64,000 bases of DNA from Linum tenue (GCA_946122785.1 CAMGYJ010000010.1:11197467-11261466), one strand, 5' to 3'. Counted from the first letter of the stretch, positions 34,554-46,939 are shown. Program-made: numbers and translations. Notes: a model not told the origin generated them from the sequence alone.

Positions 34554-35163
34554 GTCGCATTGTCCAACTATTTTCTATTCCATTTGGAAAATTGTTGTAT
34601 GGTTAATGCATTAACGGTTGGGATTATTATGGGTCGGGTAATTATTGACTGACCGGATTGTCAGCCGTTTTAGGGCGTGTGTTGTTGCTAGAGATGGTAG
34701 TGGGCCTGGTCATTGTTAGTCGAAAGAAAGTAAGCCATTTTAGGGAGTTTTTATTAGGATGGGTGGGTCGGGTCTTCAACCCATTTCAACATTACATCAC
34801 ATTTTAGAATTATTTCATGATCCTTCAGTTTTTATTTATTTATTTATTATACCTCTATTTTTTATTTAGATAATAGAAATATGATAATATATCTAAGAGT
34901 ACAAAAAATATTGGTGGTCTACCCACCCAGAACTCCTCTTCCTTCTATTTACACTAAGTATGAGCCATTAGATGAGTAAGCTTGTTTAACTAAACCGGAT
35001 CCACCCATTTTGATGGGCTTATTCTCTTATCTCCTTGCAGACCTAGCCCACTTCGATTAAAGACTCTGCCTGGTCTTGAAGCAGATGTTTAACAGTCTGG
35101 CAATCCGTCTCCACCTCCCCTTAAAGGAAATGAAATCTTATTGCCACCCCCCTATGAGCCAAC
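34554..35163. other. Intergenic, no recognised feature
   Basis: AT-rich DNA with TGGGTCGGG words that may be hAT remains. No gene supported. Confidence 0.35.
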
Positions 35164-36310
35164 TTACAGTAGACGAATGTTCAGAAAGAAAGATGGGCGA
35201 TGAGACTGACTAATGATACGAATACAAAGAAAAGCACTTAGAGGAGCATGCATATTCTTTGATGCCCGCCAGGCATAATCTCCCATCTGATCCCTTATAA
35301 CCACACCAAACCCCGTTCCTGGATCTGCGAAACACGCAACATCGACACTTATCTTATAGTTTGCAATCTTTGGTGGCTTCCACGACAATCTATCCACCGA
35401 CATCTAATCTCCTCTCCTCGTTTGAACACTCCAAGTTTCCTTTTGTTTCAGAGCTGACTGTTTCTTTGATCTCAGATGAACGAGATGGAGATTAAGAAAC
35501 GATCAATCCTCTCATCATCTTCACGCTCCTACAATTCATAGAACCACTCCTCATAAGGTTCTCATCTTGCATGAACATAACATTTAGTAGACTTGGTATA
35601 CAAACTCGACGAACCCAACCACACTCCCTAAAAATGTGCTCTGGGTTTCTTTAATATCACAAAATGGGCACCCCTTCACAATTAGCGCCCTCGCAGGGAG
35701 CATATTATGGATCCACCTCCATGCAAACAGTTGAACTTTTGGAGAGTTTTGTCTCCATGGGTGCTTTAATTTTGCTAGTTAATAGAATTCACCCATTTCT
35801 TCCTCTTCTCTAGTCTGTCATAACCTGTAAGCCGATTTCAAAGTGTACTCCCTTGACTTTCACATCACCAAATCCTTTCATCCAAGCAAGGGTGGCTAGG
35901 TACAAGAATCTTTTGAATTGTATTTCTATCCTTCGGAAGAAAGTGATCTTACAATAAGTCCTGACGCCAAGTCATGGTCTCTAACCCCACACTTTAAACA
36001 GAACAATGAACTCATTGGACCAAGCAAGGAGTAGATAGAAAAGTAGAACGAAGTTACGGTTTTATCGAATCTCATGCAAATCGGCCAGTTCCTTTAATGA
36101 TTGGATTCTACTAACCGAAAAACAGTAGTCGAATAGGAGATCAAAAGGTTCTGGGACCTCTCCTTAATTAGCCAGGAACTATCTAATACCAATCATCCTC
36201 CACGACAAATTAACACCACCATCATTTTCAGCGAAGCCTGTAAATTGTGGAACATATCCCCGGATAAAGGAACTTGGATAGAGGTGAAAAAAGTGGGAGC
36301 CTTCAAAAAC
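35164..36310 (-). pseudogene. LINE ORF2 3' fragment (zinc-binding RT tail and RNase H)
   Basis: On the minus strand a zf-RVT-like block reads WRQNSPKVQLFAWRWIHNML, then ARALIVKGCPFC (about 35690-35760). It is followed downstream by an RNase H start, WKPPKIANYKISVDVACF, and GFGVVIRDQMGDYAWRASKN (35260-35390). Both are standard for plant LINE ORF2 C-termini. Broken in several frames and 5' truncated. Confidence 0.7.
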
Positions 36311-36361
36311 GTTGGACTCTACATCTTCACCTTCTCTAGCCAAAACATCTGAGACCTCGTC

Positions 36362-36733
36362 GTGGAATCTTCACCATGGTGCATTACCAATGCCACGTTT
36401 GTGATTCGAAAGTGGCACCATAACATGTTGCTTTCAAATATGGTGTATGAGCGCTCCTCAACGATTCCTGTGTGGGTGAGGCTGGTGATGAGGGTGCATT
36501 TTGAGTGCATGAATGCTAAAGGCCTAATCTGTATCGCTAGGGTGCTTGAGAGGACGTTGTACGTAGACAAGAGCAGGTCTCAGTTTTGCCTTTTTCAAAG
36601 GTGTGTGTGGAGATGCAACTTAGTGAAGAAGGGATCGATGTTATTGTTGTCGCTCTTGGGGATGAGAATGATGGTGGTGGTACTGGTTGCTAGAGTTTTC
36701 TATCAATGGAGGCCTTACAGGCGACTTGGTTGA
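36362..36733 (+). pseudogene. LINE ORF1 (DUF4283-type) fragment
   Basis: The frame reads TIPVWVRLVMRVHFECMNAK, then GLICIARVLERTLYVDK. This matches the nucleic-acid-binding DUF4283 region found in ORF1 of plant LINEs. It lies opposite in strand to the neighbouring ORF2 fragment, so the two are separate insertions or one was inverted. Confidence 0.6.
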
Positions 36734-36839
36734 CTAAATAATGTTCCATTAGCAAAATTAATTATGAAGACGATGAACACTAGGTAACAAATATTTGTTG
36801 AGTTCAAGCCCAATACCCTTCGAAAAAGTTAATCTCCTA

Positions 36840-37165
36840 ACTTGAAGATTCATTAGCAGATACTAACTGATATCCATAATACATGAACTAGTATCCAAGT
36901 ACTAAAGTATCTAGAGAGCACATACTAGTATTCAAGGTTTGCTAACTGATATCCACCATGAATCAACTATTATCCCAAATTCACAAACTAATATCTGGAC
37001 AACAAATAATAGTATCCATACAGCACATAATTAGTATCCATATAACACATAAGAGTATCCATATTGAATACTAATTGGTTTGATTGTGGATATTAGTTGG
37101 TAATTTATTGGTTGAATACTAATTATGTGAGTTAGATACTAATTTATTGTCTGAATACTAATTAT
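36840..37165. repeat. Interspersed ACTAGTATCC / ATACTAAT word array
   Basis: About fifteen copies of ACTARTATCC-like words, 15-35 bases apart. The first ten read in one orientation and the last five, after about 37066, in the other (ATACTAAT, GATATTAGT). No coding frame. The layout is like the other word-array elements in this window. Possible flanking near-duplicates TAATCTCCT (about 36830) and AAATCTCCT (about 37204) are weak. Confidence 0.5.
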
Positions 37166-37199
37166 CAATGGCAATGCAATCTTTGAGAATAAAGTCCTT

Positions 37200-39740
37200 G
37201 ATAAATCTCCTTTAGAACCCTGCATGACCCAAGAATCTATGGATACCCTTTACAAAAGATGGGGAGGTAGTTGTTGATTATCTCTATCTTCACTCGATCC
37301 ACCTTCATCCCTTGCTTGGAGATCTTGTGCACATAACTATCCCTTCACACACCATGAAATGGCACATCTCTTAACTTAGTGCAAGGTTTGTCTCTTCACA
37401 CCTCTTTAAGATGACCTCAAAGTTATGAAGTCACTGATAGAACAAGTCTCCGTTAACCGATAAGTAGTCCATGAAGACTTCCATGATTTCTCCAACTAAC
37501 TGGTCTAAGATTGCCATCATGCACCTCTAAAAAGTAGTTGGTGCATTGCAGAGCCCAAACGAAATCCAACGATAAGCAAAAGGGCCGAAGGGGAACGTAA
37601 TAGTAGTATATTCCTGGTCCTCTGGTGTAGTCGGAATTTGGAAATACCCGGACATACCATCTAGGAAGCATTAGAACTCATGTCTCGCCAATATCTCGAG
37701 CATCTGGTCAATAAAGGGAAGTGGGAAGTGGTCTTCCTAGGGGTATCGTTCAGGCGGCGGTAGTCAACGCAGACTCTACGCCCAGTCACTGTTCGCATCG
37801 GGATCAGCTCGTTCTTCTTGTTCGGGACAACTATCATCTCGCCTTTCTTAGGCACCACCTGATTAGGACTGACCCACTCACTTCCAGAGATACAAAAGAT
37901 GATACCCGCATCCAAAAGCTTGATGATTTCTGCCCTAACCCCCTTCTTCGTATTCGGGTTCAGCCTCCACTATGGTTGCACCAATGGCCTAATCTCATCC
38001 TCCATTATGATCCAATGTGAGCAAAAAGAGAGGATAATGCCTCTAATATCTGTGATCTTCCAGGCCAGTGCTAGTGCATACTTCTTCAACAAGGCCACCA
38101 GTCTGGCCTTCTGCTTGGGGGTGAGCGTTGAGCTGATAATCACTAGCAGTGTGTTCCCCTCCCATAGGAATGCATACCCCATGTGATTGGGGAAGGACTT
38201 CACTCCAGCTATGGTGGTGATCAGAGCTAATTTGGAGACTGGCCCCATTGGGGTCTCGTGCTCTTGGGTCACCCCACCATCCAATGCTGCCAACTACTCA
38301 TTCGACTACAGCTCTTGTGAAGCATGTTCCCCTACAAACAAACAATGCTTAAAGGAATCGTCAGTACTCACACTCGTGATGTCAAGTGCAATCTCAAAAT
38401 CAGAAGACACATCGGAATAATCCAAGTCATCATGCAAGTGGGAATGCTTCATATTATCAAAAACAGAATGTTATTTGCTCATCCCAGCCCGCAATGTTAA
38501 CTTGCCATCATTCACATCTATGAGTGCCTAGACGGTGGCAAGAAATGGTCTACCCAGAATTAGAGTCACCTTCACATCCACATTAATGTCAAAAATCATA
38601 AAATCAATAGGGTAAACAAATTCACCCACATACACAAGCAAATCCTCAACAATTCCTCTAGGATGCACAATTGATCTATTAGCTAACTGAATGCTCATCC
38701 TAGTGGTACTGGGTTCACTTAGGCCTAGCTTTCTAAACAGCTTATAGGGCATGGCGTTAATGTTAACACCTAAATTCTCCAAGGACTTTCCTACATGCTA
38801 ACTACCAATAGTGTAGGGAATAGTAAAACTCTCTAGGTCTTTCCGCTTCTCGGGCAGTTTGTTCTGCAGGATGGCAGAATACTCTTCATTCATCATCACT
38901 TTCGACAGTTCCCCAAGTTTCTTCTTATTGGCGAGGAGATCTTTCATAAATTTAGCATATTTGGTCATCTTTGATAGTGCTTCCACAAATGGCAGATTGG
39001 CCTGCACCTGCTTCAACATCGCAATGAACTCGGTGAATTCAATCTCTAGTATGTCTTTATGCATCCTAGTGGGGAAACAAAGTTGAGGGTCATGCTGCTT
39101 CAGCACTGGTTGTGGCTTTGGGGAATACACCTCTTCCTCCTTATTCACTTCCACGGTAGAGACTGGAGCTGCTGGAGTAGACCGCTCTTCTTCACTTCTG
39201 GAAAGAGCAGGGATGATAGCAGTCTTCTTCCCACCCTAAGAGATATTGCCTTCAAATGGGCAAGAGGAACCTGAGGATTGAGCACTGTGTTAGAAAGCAA
39301 TACACCATGTGGTCTGTTGGCAACAAATTGAGCCACATTCCCAATCTGGCTTGATAAATCCTGTAAAATCGCCTAGTGGTGTCTCTGGCCATCCTCAATA
39401 TCAAAAAATTTCACAATAGCTAAGTCCATGAACTGTTCCATCTTGCTAAATTTCTAGGTACTAGTGATCATGAAGTTGTTAACCAATTCATCCATCTTCG
39501 ACAACCTGTCAGGTCGAGGTGTACAGGTGCTGCTGAACCCTGGAGTTGTTGATGATGTGGGTAGCCACCACCTTGATTATGCTATCGAGGTTGGTAGGGA
39601 GGACGCTGCTGATATCCTGCAATCGGTGCCTAGAATCCGGGTGGCCTAGGATTCGTGGGAGCAGCCCACGAGAAATTGGGATGTTGGCATCACCTTAGAT
39701 CATAAGTTTTGTTGTACGGTTTGTTGCCACCGCGAATATA
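37200..39740 (-). pseudogene. Gypsy (Athila-like) retrotransposon gag-pol relic
   Basis: Minus-strand pieces in order: a gag-protease linker with FTEFIAMLKQVQANLPFVEA, KYAKFMKDLL and EYSAILQNKLPEKRKD (39154-38800); a retropepsin with MPYKLFRKLGL, VHPRGIVEDLLV and LILGRPFLAT (38780-38530); then the reverse transcriptase start with LDAGIIFCISGSEWVSPNQV-type and MRTVTGRRVCVDYRRLND blocks (37915-37720) and the next block with FGLCNAP-like remains (37560). Frames are interrupted, and the rest of reverse transcriptase, integrase and both LTRs are not seen. Family assignment rests on the linker and protease. Confidence 0.8.
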
Positions 39741-39779
39741 AGTAAATAACCTCAAATTATATTTTATATATAAATAAAT

Positions 39780-39899
39780 TCATTTGATGTTAATATTTTT
39801 TTTTCACATTTCCATATTTTGTAAAACCGGTACATATCGGCAGAAACCAATTATACTAATAATCAAACAATTGAACTTGCTAAACCGACGCAACGATAT
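39780..39899. repeat. Left flank repeat copy (same family as GT61 intron 2 repeat)
   Basis: AAAACCGGTACATATCGGC and ACTTGCTAAACCGACGCAAC match the repeat at 15.2-15.6 kb. Its continuation lies at 42147-42175 (AAACCGGTTTGACTAAACAACC). The elements between them are therefore later insertions into this repeat. Confidence 0.45.
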
Positions 39900-40133
39900 T
39901 AGGAGTGTTCAAATGGTTACCATGGTAATAACCAAACAAATAAGTCTAAAATTTATTAACCATGGAATACAATATAATAACCAAACCGTCCAAACTAATA
40001 CAACAACCAAATTCACCAAACCAAAATTTAATCGGTTTGGTTAATTGGTTAACCAGATTAACCAAAATAATATCACATGTATCATTAAGTGAATAAAATA
40101 TAACAATAAACAAATAGTTATAGTTAACTCTTA

Positions 40134-41965
40134 GGGTATGCCTACTATGACATGCATGTCACCGTGACATGGACTTTTCGGTCGACCTAATCCTGAAGGC
40201 GGTCGGCCGAATTGACTAATTTGGGCAGCACGAGAAAGCATTGCGGTCGACCTCAACGACCACCTGGTCGACCACACTTAGTTTAAGTTGTTATTTTTGG
40301 TCGACCAGAATAAAACCTCGGTCGGCCATTTCGTTGGCGTTAGAAACAACATGGTCGACCGTAAAGGTATATAGGTCGACCACTTGATGACAGTCATTAA
40401 CAAAAGGGTCGACCAGATAAGGAAAGAGGTCGACCAGATAGAAGATAAGTGTTCTATCAATGTGTCCAATCATTTGACGTAAAATGAAGATCAAGTGTTG
40501 GTTTCGAGGTCGACCTAATCCGGTACGAGGTCGACCGAATACAAGAAAGTCAACTTATGCCCCGTGTCTTTTTTGCTTATGTATGTCGATTTGTGTGGTT
40601 CTTTTGCTCGTATAAATTATGTTTCAAACCATCATAAATAGTCATAAATAATGATAACAAGGACTCATCAATTCATTGCATAACATTAAAACAAACTAAT
40701 AAGAAATACAATAAAACAGAAATCATAATTGTTCACACATAAAAAAAAAACTAAAACAACAAAATAACAATCAACAATCGTTTTGACCACTTAACAATAA
40801 AAACACACAATCTAAAATCTTCGAGTTCCTACTCATGTCCCCCTCTCTCCCTCATCCACATTTTCTTCGTATTTATAGAGATTTAAGACGTGAATGGGTC
40901 GACACCAATGCAGTTAAAAGCGCGATTCTACCTAGAAGCGGAAAATGGGTAAAATCGTAAAACGTAGAATCAAAGCGTAAAATCCTAAGTTTTTGACGCA
41001 CCCATTAAAATAGCTAAAATATGTTAAGTACAACATATAGTATGTAAAATGTGAGCGTGTAGATTTTAAGATAAGTGGATAACTACATTAAATTCATAAC
41101 TAAAATCTAATATCTAACACATAAACTAATTTACGTTGACTCAAAAGTAGAGAAAACTCATAGCATCTTAATAATAAGCTCATAAACGTAGATCGTAACC
41201 CATAAACGAGCTTGAGAATCCAAATTCTCATAAGCTGGTTTGAGTTTACATAATTACATACGATCAATTACCCATAAACTTTCATCGTAACCCAGGTAAG
41301 AGCCACATGTGAAGATTAAAGGAGAAGACTGATAGAAGGTAAGTGCCTGTTGAGAATACCATTAGGTGTCTTTTCAACCTAATGTGAAGTCCCTATTTCG
41401 ACACTAGCTGCAGAACGAGTGATGAATCATGTTTTCCTTTTTCTATTTTTGCTGGTATGTCTGCAAAATTACATCATTTGGGCCAATTAGCACAATTTTA
41501 TGAGATGATCAAAATCGTATAAAAACACTTCAGAATCGCGATTTTACCGATTTTACCCATGTTTTTACCAGTTTTTGTGACTAAGCGACTTTAGGTAGAA
41601 ACTGAAACGTTTTGGTGGCCTGGATACGTAAAAACGTAAGTTTTTATGTTTTAATGCGCGATTTTGACTACACTGGTCGACCCACTTTGTTTTCTTGTCC
41701 AATTGTGGAACCTTTCTGCTGTTAGAATCCTTATCCAATACGGATACGGTGTGCATGCGGTCGACCTCTTACTAATGAGATCGACCTGATAGGTGCACAA
41801 GGGTCGGCCTTTCATTCTGTTATACCACCAAGGAGGTTGACCATTTTATGTAGACGGTCGACCGCTTCTCTGAACCTCACATAACTGAATTTGTCAATTC
41901 GGTCGACCGCCTTGAGAATTAGGTCGACCGAAAAGTCCATGTCGCATGTCACCGTAGCAAAATCC
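40134..41965. mobile_element. Mutator-type element built from GGTCGACC words, 9-bp target duplication
   Basis: TAACTCTTA flanks both sides exactly (40125-40133 and 41966-41974). The ends are long imperfect inverted repeats containing GACATGGACTTTTCGGTCGA (about 40166 and, inverted, 41923-41942). Two arms, about 40160-40560 and 41690-41945, hold roughly twenty copies of GGTCGACC or one-base variants such as GGTCGGCC and GGTTGACC, 15-40 bases apart. No protein is coded. A further element (40906-41675) sits inside. It is itself inserted in family A. Confidence 0.85.
40906..41675. mobile_element. Nested 770-bp hAT-like element with CARTGYAGTYAAAA ends
   Basis: Left end CAATGCAGTTAAAAGCGCG; the right end (reverse complement) is CAGTGTAGTCAAAATCGCG. 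Flanked by GTCGACAC (40898-40905) and GTCGACCC (41676-41683), an 8-bp duplication with one mismatch, which means the target was one of the GGTCGACC words. AT-rich interior with no frame. Same family as 34355-34553. Confidence 0.7.
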
Positions 41966-42175
41966 TAACTCTTAACATAAATATATATATACAACTAATA
42001 CAATTATCTTACAGTCAAACAAACTAAAATATTTTACCGAACCAAACCAATTATCCAAATTAACCAAACCAAATTATCTAAATAGTACAAGTTAAAAGGT
42101 TAGCATGATAACCGATCCGTTTGAACACCCCGCCCTAAGTCGATATAAACCGGTTTGACTAAACAACCTATCCGT

Positions 42176-44408
42176 CTTTATTTAATTCCAATAATTTCTT
42201 TCGTTCCCCTCCCTAAAGTTTCAATTCCGTCTTCATCATTTATTGCTATTTGGGGGGATTCCCCTGCTTCAGTTCCCCACCGGGTTCTCTGATTTTCTGC
42301 ACTCTTTCTCTGTTTCGCGGTGGGTGTTCTGTGGTGTGTGTGGGGGTGGGTGGGTGTTTCTGCGTGGAGTGGAGCTTTGGATCTCTTAAATGTTTTGCTC
42401 ATTCCATGCTCAGATCTTATTTGTGCTTCTCCAGAAATTGAGGTTAGCAAACGAAGAAGATCTCCATTTCTCTCTCTCTCTCTCTCACTCTCTTACTCTT
42501 TCTCTGCAGCTTCTCTATTTCTGCTTCCTTCCTCTTCCGTCTTTCGTTGTTCTTCTTTTGACCATTTGGGTCATTCTTCTTCTCTATGGCTGCGCCAGCT
42601 AGCTAGGGTTTCTGTTCTATTCGGATCTGCTGAGAACTAACTGGTAAAAAGGATAAACATTTCTGAGCACTCCTCCATTTCCCGTTTCTCCCCTCCCCTA
42701 GTTGGTTGCGGAAAGTTAAGGTCTAGATTTTGGGGTAATCCATGAGCAGCACCTGCACTTCAATTCCTGTGAATTGTGCTTGAAAATTGGCTGCGAAGTG
42801 CAAACCTTCATCTGGGTTGTGATTATTTGAGCTGATTATGTTGTTTCTCATTTCCTTTTCTGTGGTTCACAGGTATTCCATTTTTGCCTTGCTATCGTCC
42901 CAGACCTCCTTCGTCCAACATCTCTGAACATTTTGCCAAGAGGGGGTCCAATTGCGGCTTAAAAAGCTGCGGGCTTCACTATATTGGCATCTTGGTCACT
43001 GATTCAGGTACCTCCTTTTTTTTGTCCTTTCAGTCGTCCCTTTCGTTTTCGTTGGTATTGTCGTACAATGGCTTTTTTTCCTTGTCTGCAGTAGCTGGAT
43101 TTTGTGTTTAGAGTGTTTTTAATGGTAATTAATTTCAAGTCCGACATAGCGCGAATTCTGTTTTGCCTCGTCTCAATGACTTCGTATTTAATGTGTGTAT
43201 GGCTGCAATAAATGGTGCCCTGTTTTCCGTATATGGAGATGGGGATTCTGGTTGGTCAAGAAAAGATGTTGTGTGCAATCGGTTTACCTCTCCCTTTTGG
43301 TTACTTCATCAGCTCTCTTTCCTTTTGGATGCTTAGGGGATGTTGAATGTTTGGAATTTGGATTTTAGAGCTCCTTGTGTCTAATTTTATCAATTTGATA
43401 TCATCCTTCTTCAGCTTTATTAGGGTTTGGGACTTCATTTTACAATAAAAAAACGTCGTGTTTTGGTCAAGCAAACCTGTTAGCAATCTGTTTTGCCATC
43501 TTGGTGCGTTTCAGGTATGCCAATGCGATTCCCTTAGAGGAATTTTTACCTGAGAAAAATGAACTGGTAGTTAGTTTTGTCTCTTGTGACGGACTAAACC
43601 GTGAGAAGAAAACATCAAATTAGTTAAGCTTGCATCTGTAGTTTCTGTGACACAAAACGACAGTATGCTGTCATTTTTCAGCTCCATCTGTTTGATTAAT
43701 CGTGTGAAGTGGGCGGCTTAGGTTGATTTATCAGCGTTGCAACTTATAATTGTTGGGTTGTTCCTCTTTCCCTAGACTTTTCGGTTTGTAAAGTGATCAT
43801 TTCGTTAGACGGATGCCACATAATTTGAGTTACAAGTGATGGTTTCACACCTGTTTGTTTTATGATCTTCATATAATAGAAATACACTGGCTTCTATAGT
43901 TTTAAGGGTTTTCTATTTTCTATTTTCCATTTCCATCTCCGGGCTTATAGTTCTTTTCTACATAGTTGTTAACTATTAACATTGCGACAAATCACCATAG
44001 GTTAACATTTTTTAGAGATTCTGGTTGGTCACTCGATTGTGCTTTTTTTAGCTATTAATTATCTATTTCTGAAAAATACAATGTGAATTTTGTGGTCTTG
44101 GCCGTCATATCCATTGCTAGCATACTCCTATTTGTTTCTATGTGCTTTGGCTTCCCTTTTCATTTCTTTCCCATAAACTATGGATACTTTTACGGGACTT
44201 CTAGTTTGCTGTGTTTCTCAAAAGAGTTTTTTGAAAGAGATTGAACGTGTGTGAGAGATTGAGTGCAAGTATTGAAAGTTCAGGAGAAAAAGGCGGTGCC
44301 TTCACGTTTATTTAGTGTTTTCCTTTTGCTTTTCACCCTTGATTTCTGTCCTTTTTTATTGAATGATTTTCAGCTGTATGATATGGTGTTTGCCTTTACT
44401 AGAAGGAG
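42176..44408 (+). promoter_or_regulatory. Promoter and leader region of the MYB gene
   Basis: No separate gene is seen. The layout fits a non-coding first exon with a long CT run (42470-42510), a possible donor GTAAAA at 42643, a second leader exon about 42873-43007 bounded by CAG and GTACCT, and a leader intron ending at CTAG 44402, just before the start codon. Frames here are T-rich and carry no domain. Exon limits are predictions. Confidence 0.45.
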
Positions 44409-46939
44409 ATGAGTCGTATGACAAATGAAGGCAAAGATTCTGTTCTCCCCAAGGATCAGATAGAATCTCCATTGACCGAAGAAGAAAATTCTGCTAGAAA
44501 TGTAAACGGACAAACGAATCTCAAGAAAGGTCCGTGGACAGCTGCTGAAGACGCAATCTTGATGGAGTATGTGAAGAAGCACGGGGAAGGAAACTGGAAT
44601 GCTGTTCAGAAGCATTCTGGTCTTTCTCGTTGTGGGAAAAGCTGTAGGTTGAGATGGGCCAACCACCTCAGGCCAAACTTGAAGAAAGGAGCATTTACCC
44701 AGGAAGAAGAGCAGATAATTATCGAGCTTCATTCCAAAATGGGGAACAAGTGGGCTCGCATGGCTGCTCATGTAAGTCTATATAGTTTCCCTTTTAGCTG
44801 CCAACAGCTTTTCTCATCGATGGATTGGTTTTGTGTTACTTGATGAGATCTTACCTGAAAGTTGTTTTGATTAGATCTCTGAGTCTGAATTTATGGCTGT
44901 ACTTGAAGTACAACTAACCTGATGATTTTTCTCCTTCATGTTCCTTCTGTGTGAGTTGTCAGAAGCCGTTAGACTTTCATCGAAGGCGTAAAACTGATGC
45001 AGTGTTAGGCTGCTGGTTTACCTAGTTTTTACTTTTTAGAAGTCATTTACCATGCGGTTCTCTACTTTCTTGCCTTTTCATTGGAAAGTTTCTTGACAAT
45101 AATCTTCATGTTCCATCCACCACCACTGCTAGATCTCTTCCTTAGGGTTGGCCATATTGGATAATTACGCATGTTGACACATGTTGGCACTTGATTGGAC
45201 TGTTTCTTCTAATCAGGGAATTTGTTTATGTTCATAACGAGTTATGTAATCTAAACAGTTTGCAATTTGCTGCATTCTACTTTAAAATCTGAAAGAAGCA
45301 TGATATTCCTGCTGAGCTCTCTAGAATTTATGCAGAAACTGAATGTTGAACATGTTCCACGATTAGAAGTTGAACTTTGTTAGCTTAAGGTCTCTTTTGC
45401 CTCTTACAGTTGCCTGGACGTACGGACAATGAAATAAAGAATTACTGGAACACCAGAATCAAGAGACGTCAAAGGGCTGGTTTACCTCTTTACCCCCCTG
45501 AAGTCTCCTCTCGTGCTTATCGGGATGGTCACCGGAGCTTCAAAATAGGTGGGGCGGATTGCAGATCTAAAGGGCATCACGACCACCTCTTCCGCAACTG
45601 CTATGAGATCCCTGAGATCCCTGATGTCACATTTGACAGATTGAAACCCAGTCAGGGGAGGATATCTAACTCTGTCCCTGAACTTGCTGATATTATTACT
45701 CCAAGTGGCATGCTGATGAAAGGGCTGGGGGGCTCGTCTCAATATGGTAGCTTCAGTTCTCCATTAATACATCATGGTCAGAAACGGCTTCGGGAATCAT
45801 CTACTTCTCCTCTATACAGTGGTAGTGGGAGAAATGACTTCTCGTTTTCTGAGTCCTTTGGCTTGTCTTTCCCATTTGATTCTGATCCAAACGACATCAA
45901 CAAGAATCAACAACAGCAACCACTTGATGATGCTCAGGGTGGCCATACCCTTTCATATGGCAACAATTTCTCTGCTTCTAAGCCTTCTACTGGGGCTGTG
46001 AAGTTGGAGCTCCCTTCACTCCAATATATCGATTCCGGTAGCTGGGGAATAATATATTCTCCACCGCCTCTCCTTGAATCGGTTGATACTTTTATCCAAT
46101 CTCCACCTACTGCTGGCACTACTGTTGGGTCGAATAGCCCTTCTCCTCGCAATAGTGGCCTACTGGATGCTTTACTTCATGAGGCCAAAGCTCTAAGTGG
46201 TGCTAAGAATCATTGTTCTTCCGAGAAGAGTTCGAATTCCTCAACTGTTACCCCTGATGATATTGCAGACAGTTCAACCCTGAATGCTTGTGATGCAGCA
46301 GAATGGGACAACTATAACGACCCTCTTTCTCCCTTGGGCCATACTACTGCAACTTCGTTTCTCAGTAAATGCACTCCAATCAGTGCCAGTGGCAGTTCAT
46401 TAGATGAACAAAAACCACATATAGAGACCGTCACTGGTATGGTTTCTCTTCAGTTTGTGTTTATTAACACTCTTGATTACTTTTCGGAAGCATTCTTTCT
46501 TTAACATTATGACAATCCTATTCAGAATGTCTCTGTAATTGATCTTGGTTTGTGCTGATTCTTAAGTCACAAGCTTTCATTTTGTTGCATCCCTCAAGTA
46601 TATTCACTTTACTTTTCTCTTACAGGGTGTGAGATCAAGTCAGAAGCTGCAGATCGAGCCTTGACCCCAGAAAGAGAAAGGGAAAGGGACACTATTACAA
46701 GCCCTGATGCTTTACTCACTTCTGACTGGCTTGAACAAGGATCTGGCAGTGGCTACGGTGGCAAGGATCAGGTCGTGATGACCGATGCAATAGCAGCTCT
46801 CCTGGGTGATGATCTGAGCAGTGACTATAAGCAGATGGCTGCTGCAGGAACATCATCTGCCCCAAGTCAAGGATGGGTACTTGGCTCTTGTCCGTGGAAC
46901 AACATGCCTGCTGTGTGTCAAATGTCAGAACTTCCTTGA
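44409..46939 (+). CDS. GAMYB-type R2R3 MYB transcription factor
   Basis: A nuclear R2R3 MYB of the gibberellin/miR159-controlled GAMYB class (MYB33/MYB65 type), which acts in anther, seed aleurone and vegetative growth control. Coding exons: 44409-44771, 45410-46436 and 46626-46939. All junctions are GT-AG, with 1704 coding bases and 567 residues. R2 spans residues about 40-90 (GPWTAAEDAILMEYVKKHGE...RLRWANHLRPN) and R3 about 93-141 (KKGAFTQEEEQIIIELHSKM..., NEIKNYWNTRIKRRQRAGLP). The long C-terminal part has GAMYB motifs, ending LGSCPWNNMPAVCQMSELP. The start MSRMTNEGKD is chosen because it is the first Met after the predicted leader intron. The miR159 site lies in exon 2. No break is seen. 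Confidence 0.95.
46005..46025 (+). promoter_or_regulatory. miR159 target site in the MYB coding sequence
   Basis: The 21 bases starting TGGAGCTCCCTTCACTCC pair with miR159. They have the usual G:U near the miRNA 3' end, a mismatch opposite miRNA position 7 and one opposite position 1, the pattern known from MYB33/MYB65 sites. The site is translated as part of VKLELPSLQYID. It predicts transcript cleavage and low protein where miR159 is present. Confidence 0.92.

Larger units (their letters stand above)
39900..42138. mobile_element. hAT-like element (family A), carrying nested insertions
   Basis: Ends TAGGAGTGTTCAAATGGTTA and the complement of GTTTGAACACCCCGCCCTAA are inverted. The flanks AACGATAT (39892-39899) and GTCGATAT (42139-42146) agree in six of eight bases. 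The inside is AT-rich with many AACCAAAC/AATTAACC words. Without the Mutator-type insertion the element would be about 400 bases. A truncated relative is split at 48350-48421 and 53949-54195. Confidence 0.6.

Noticed and set aside
40150..41945. CRISPR-like regularly spaced repeats (GGTCGACC)
   Set aside because: The word is too short, spacing is irregular, orientation is palindromic, and the DNA is a plant transposon with a 9-bp target duplication.
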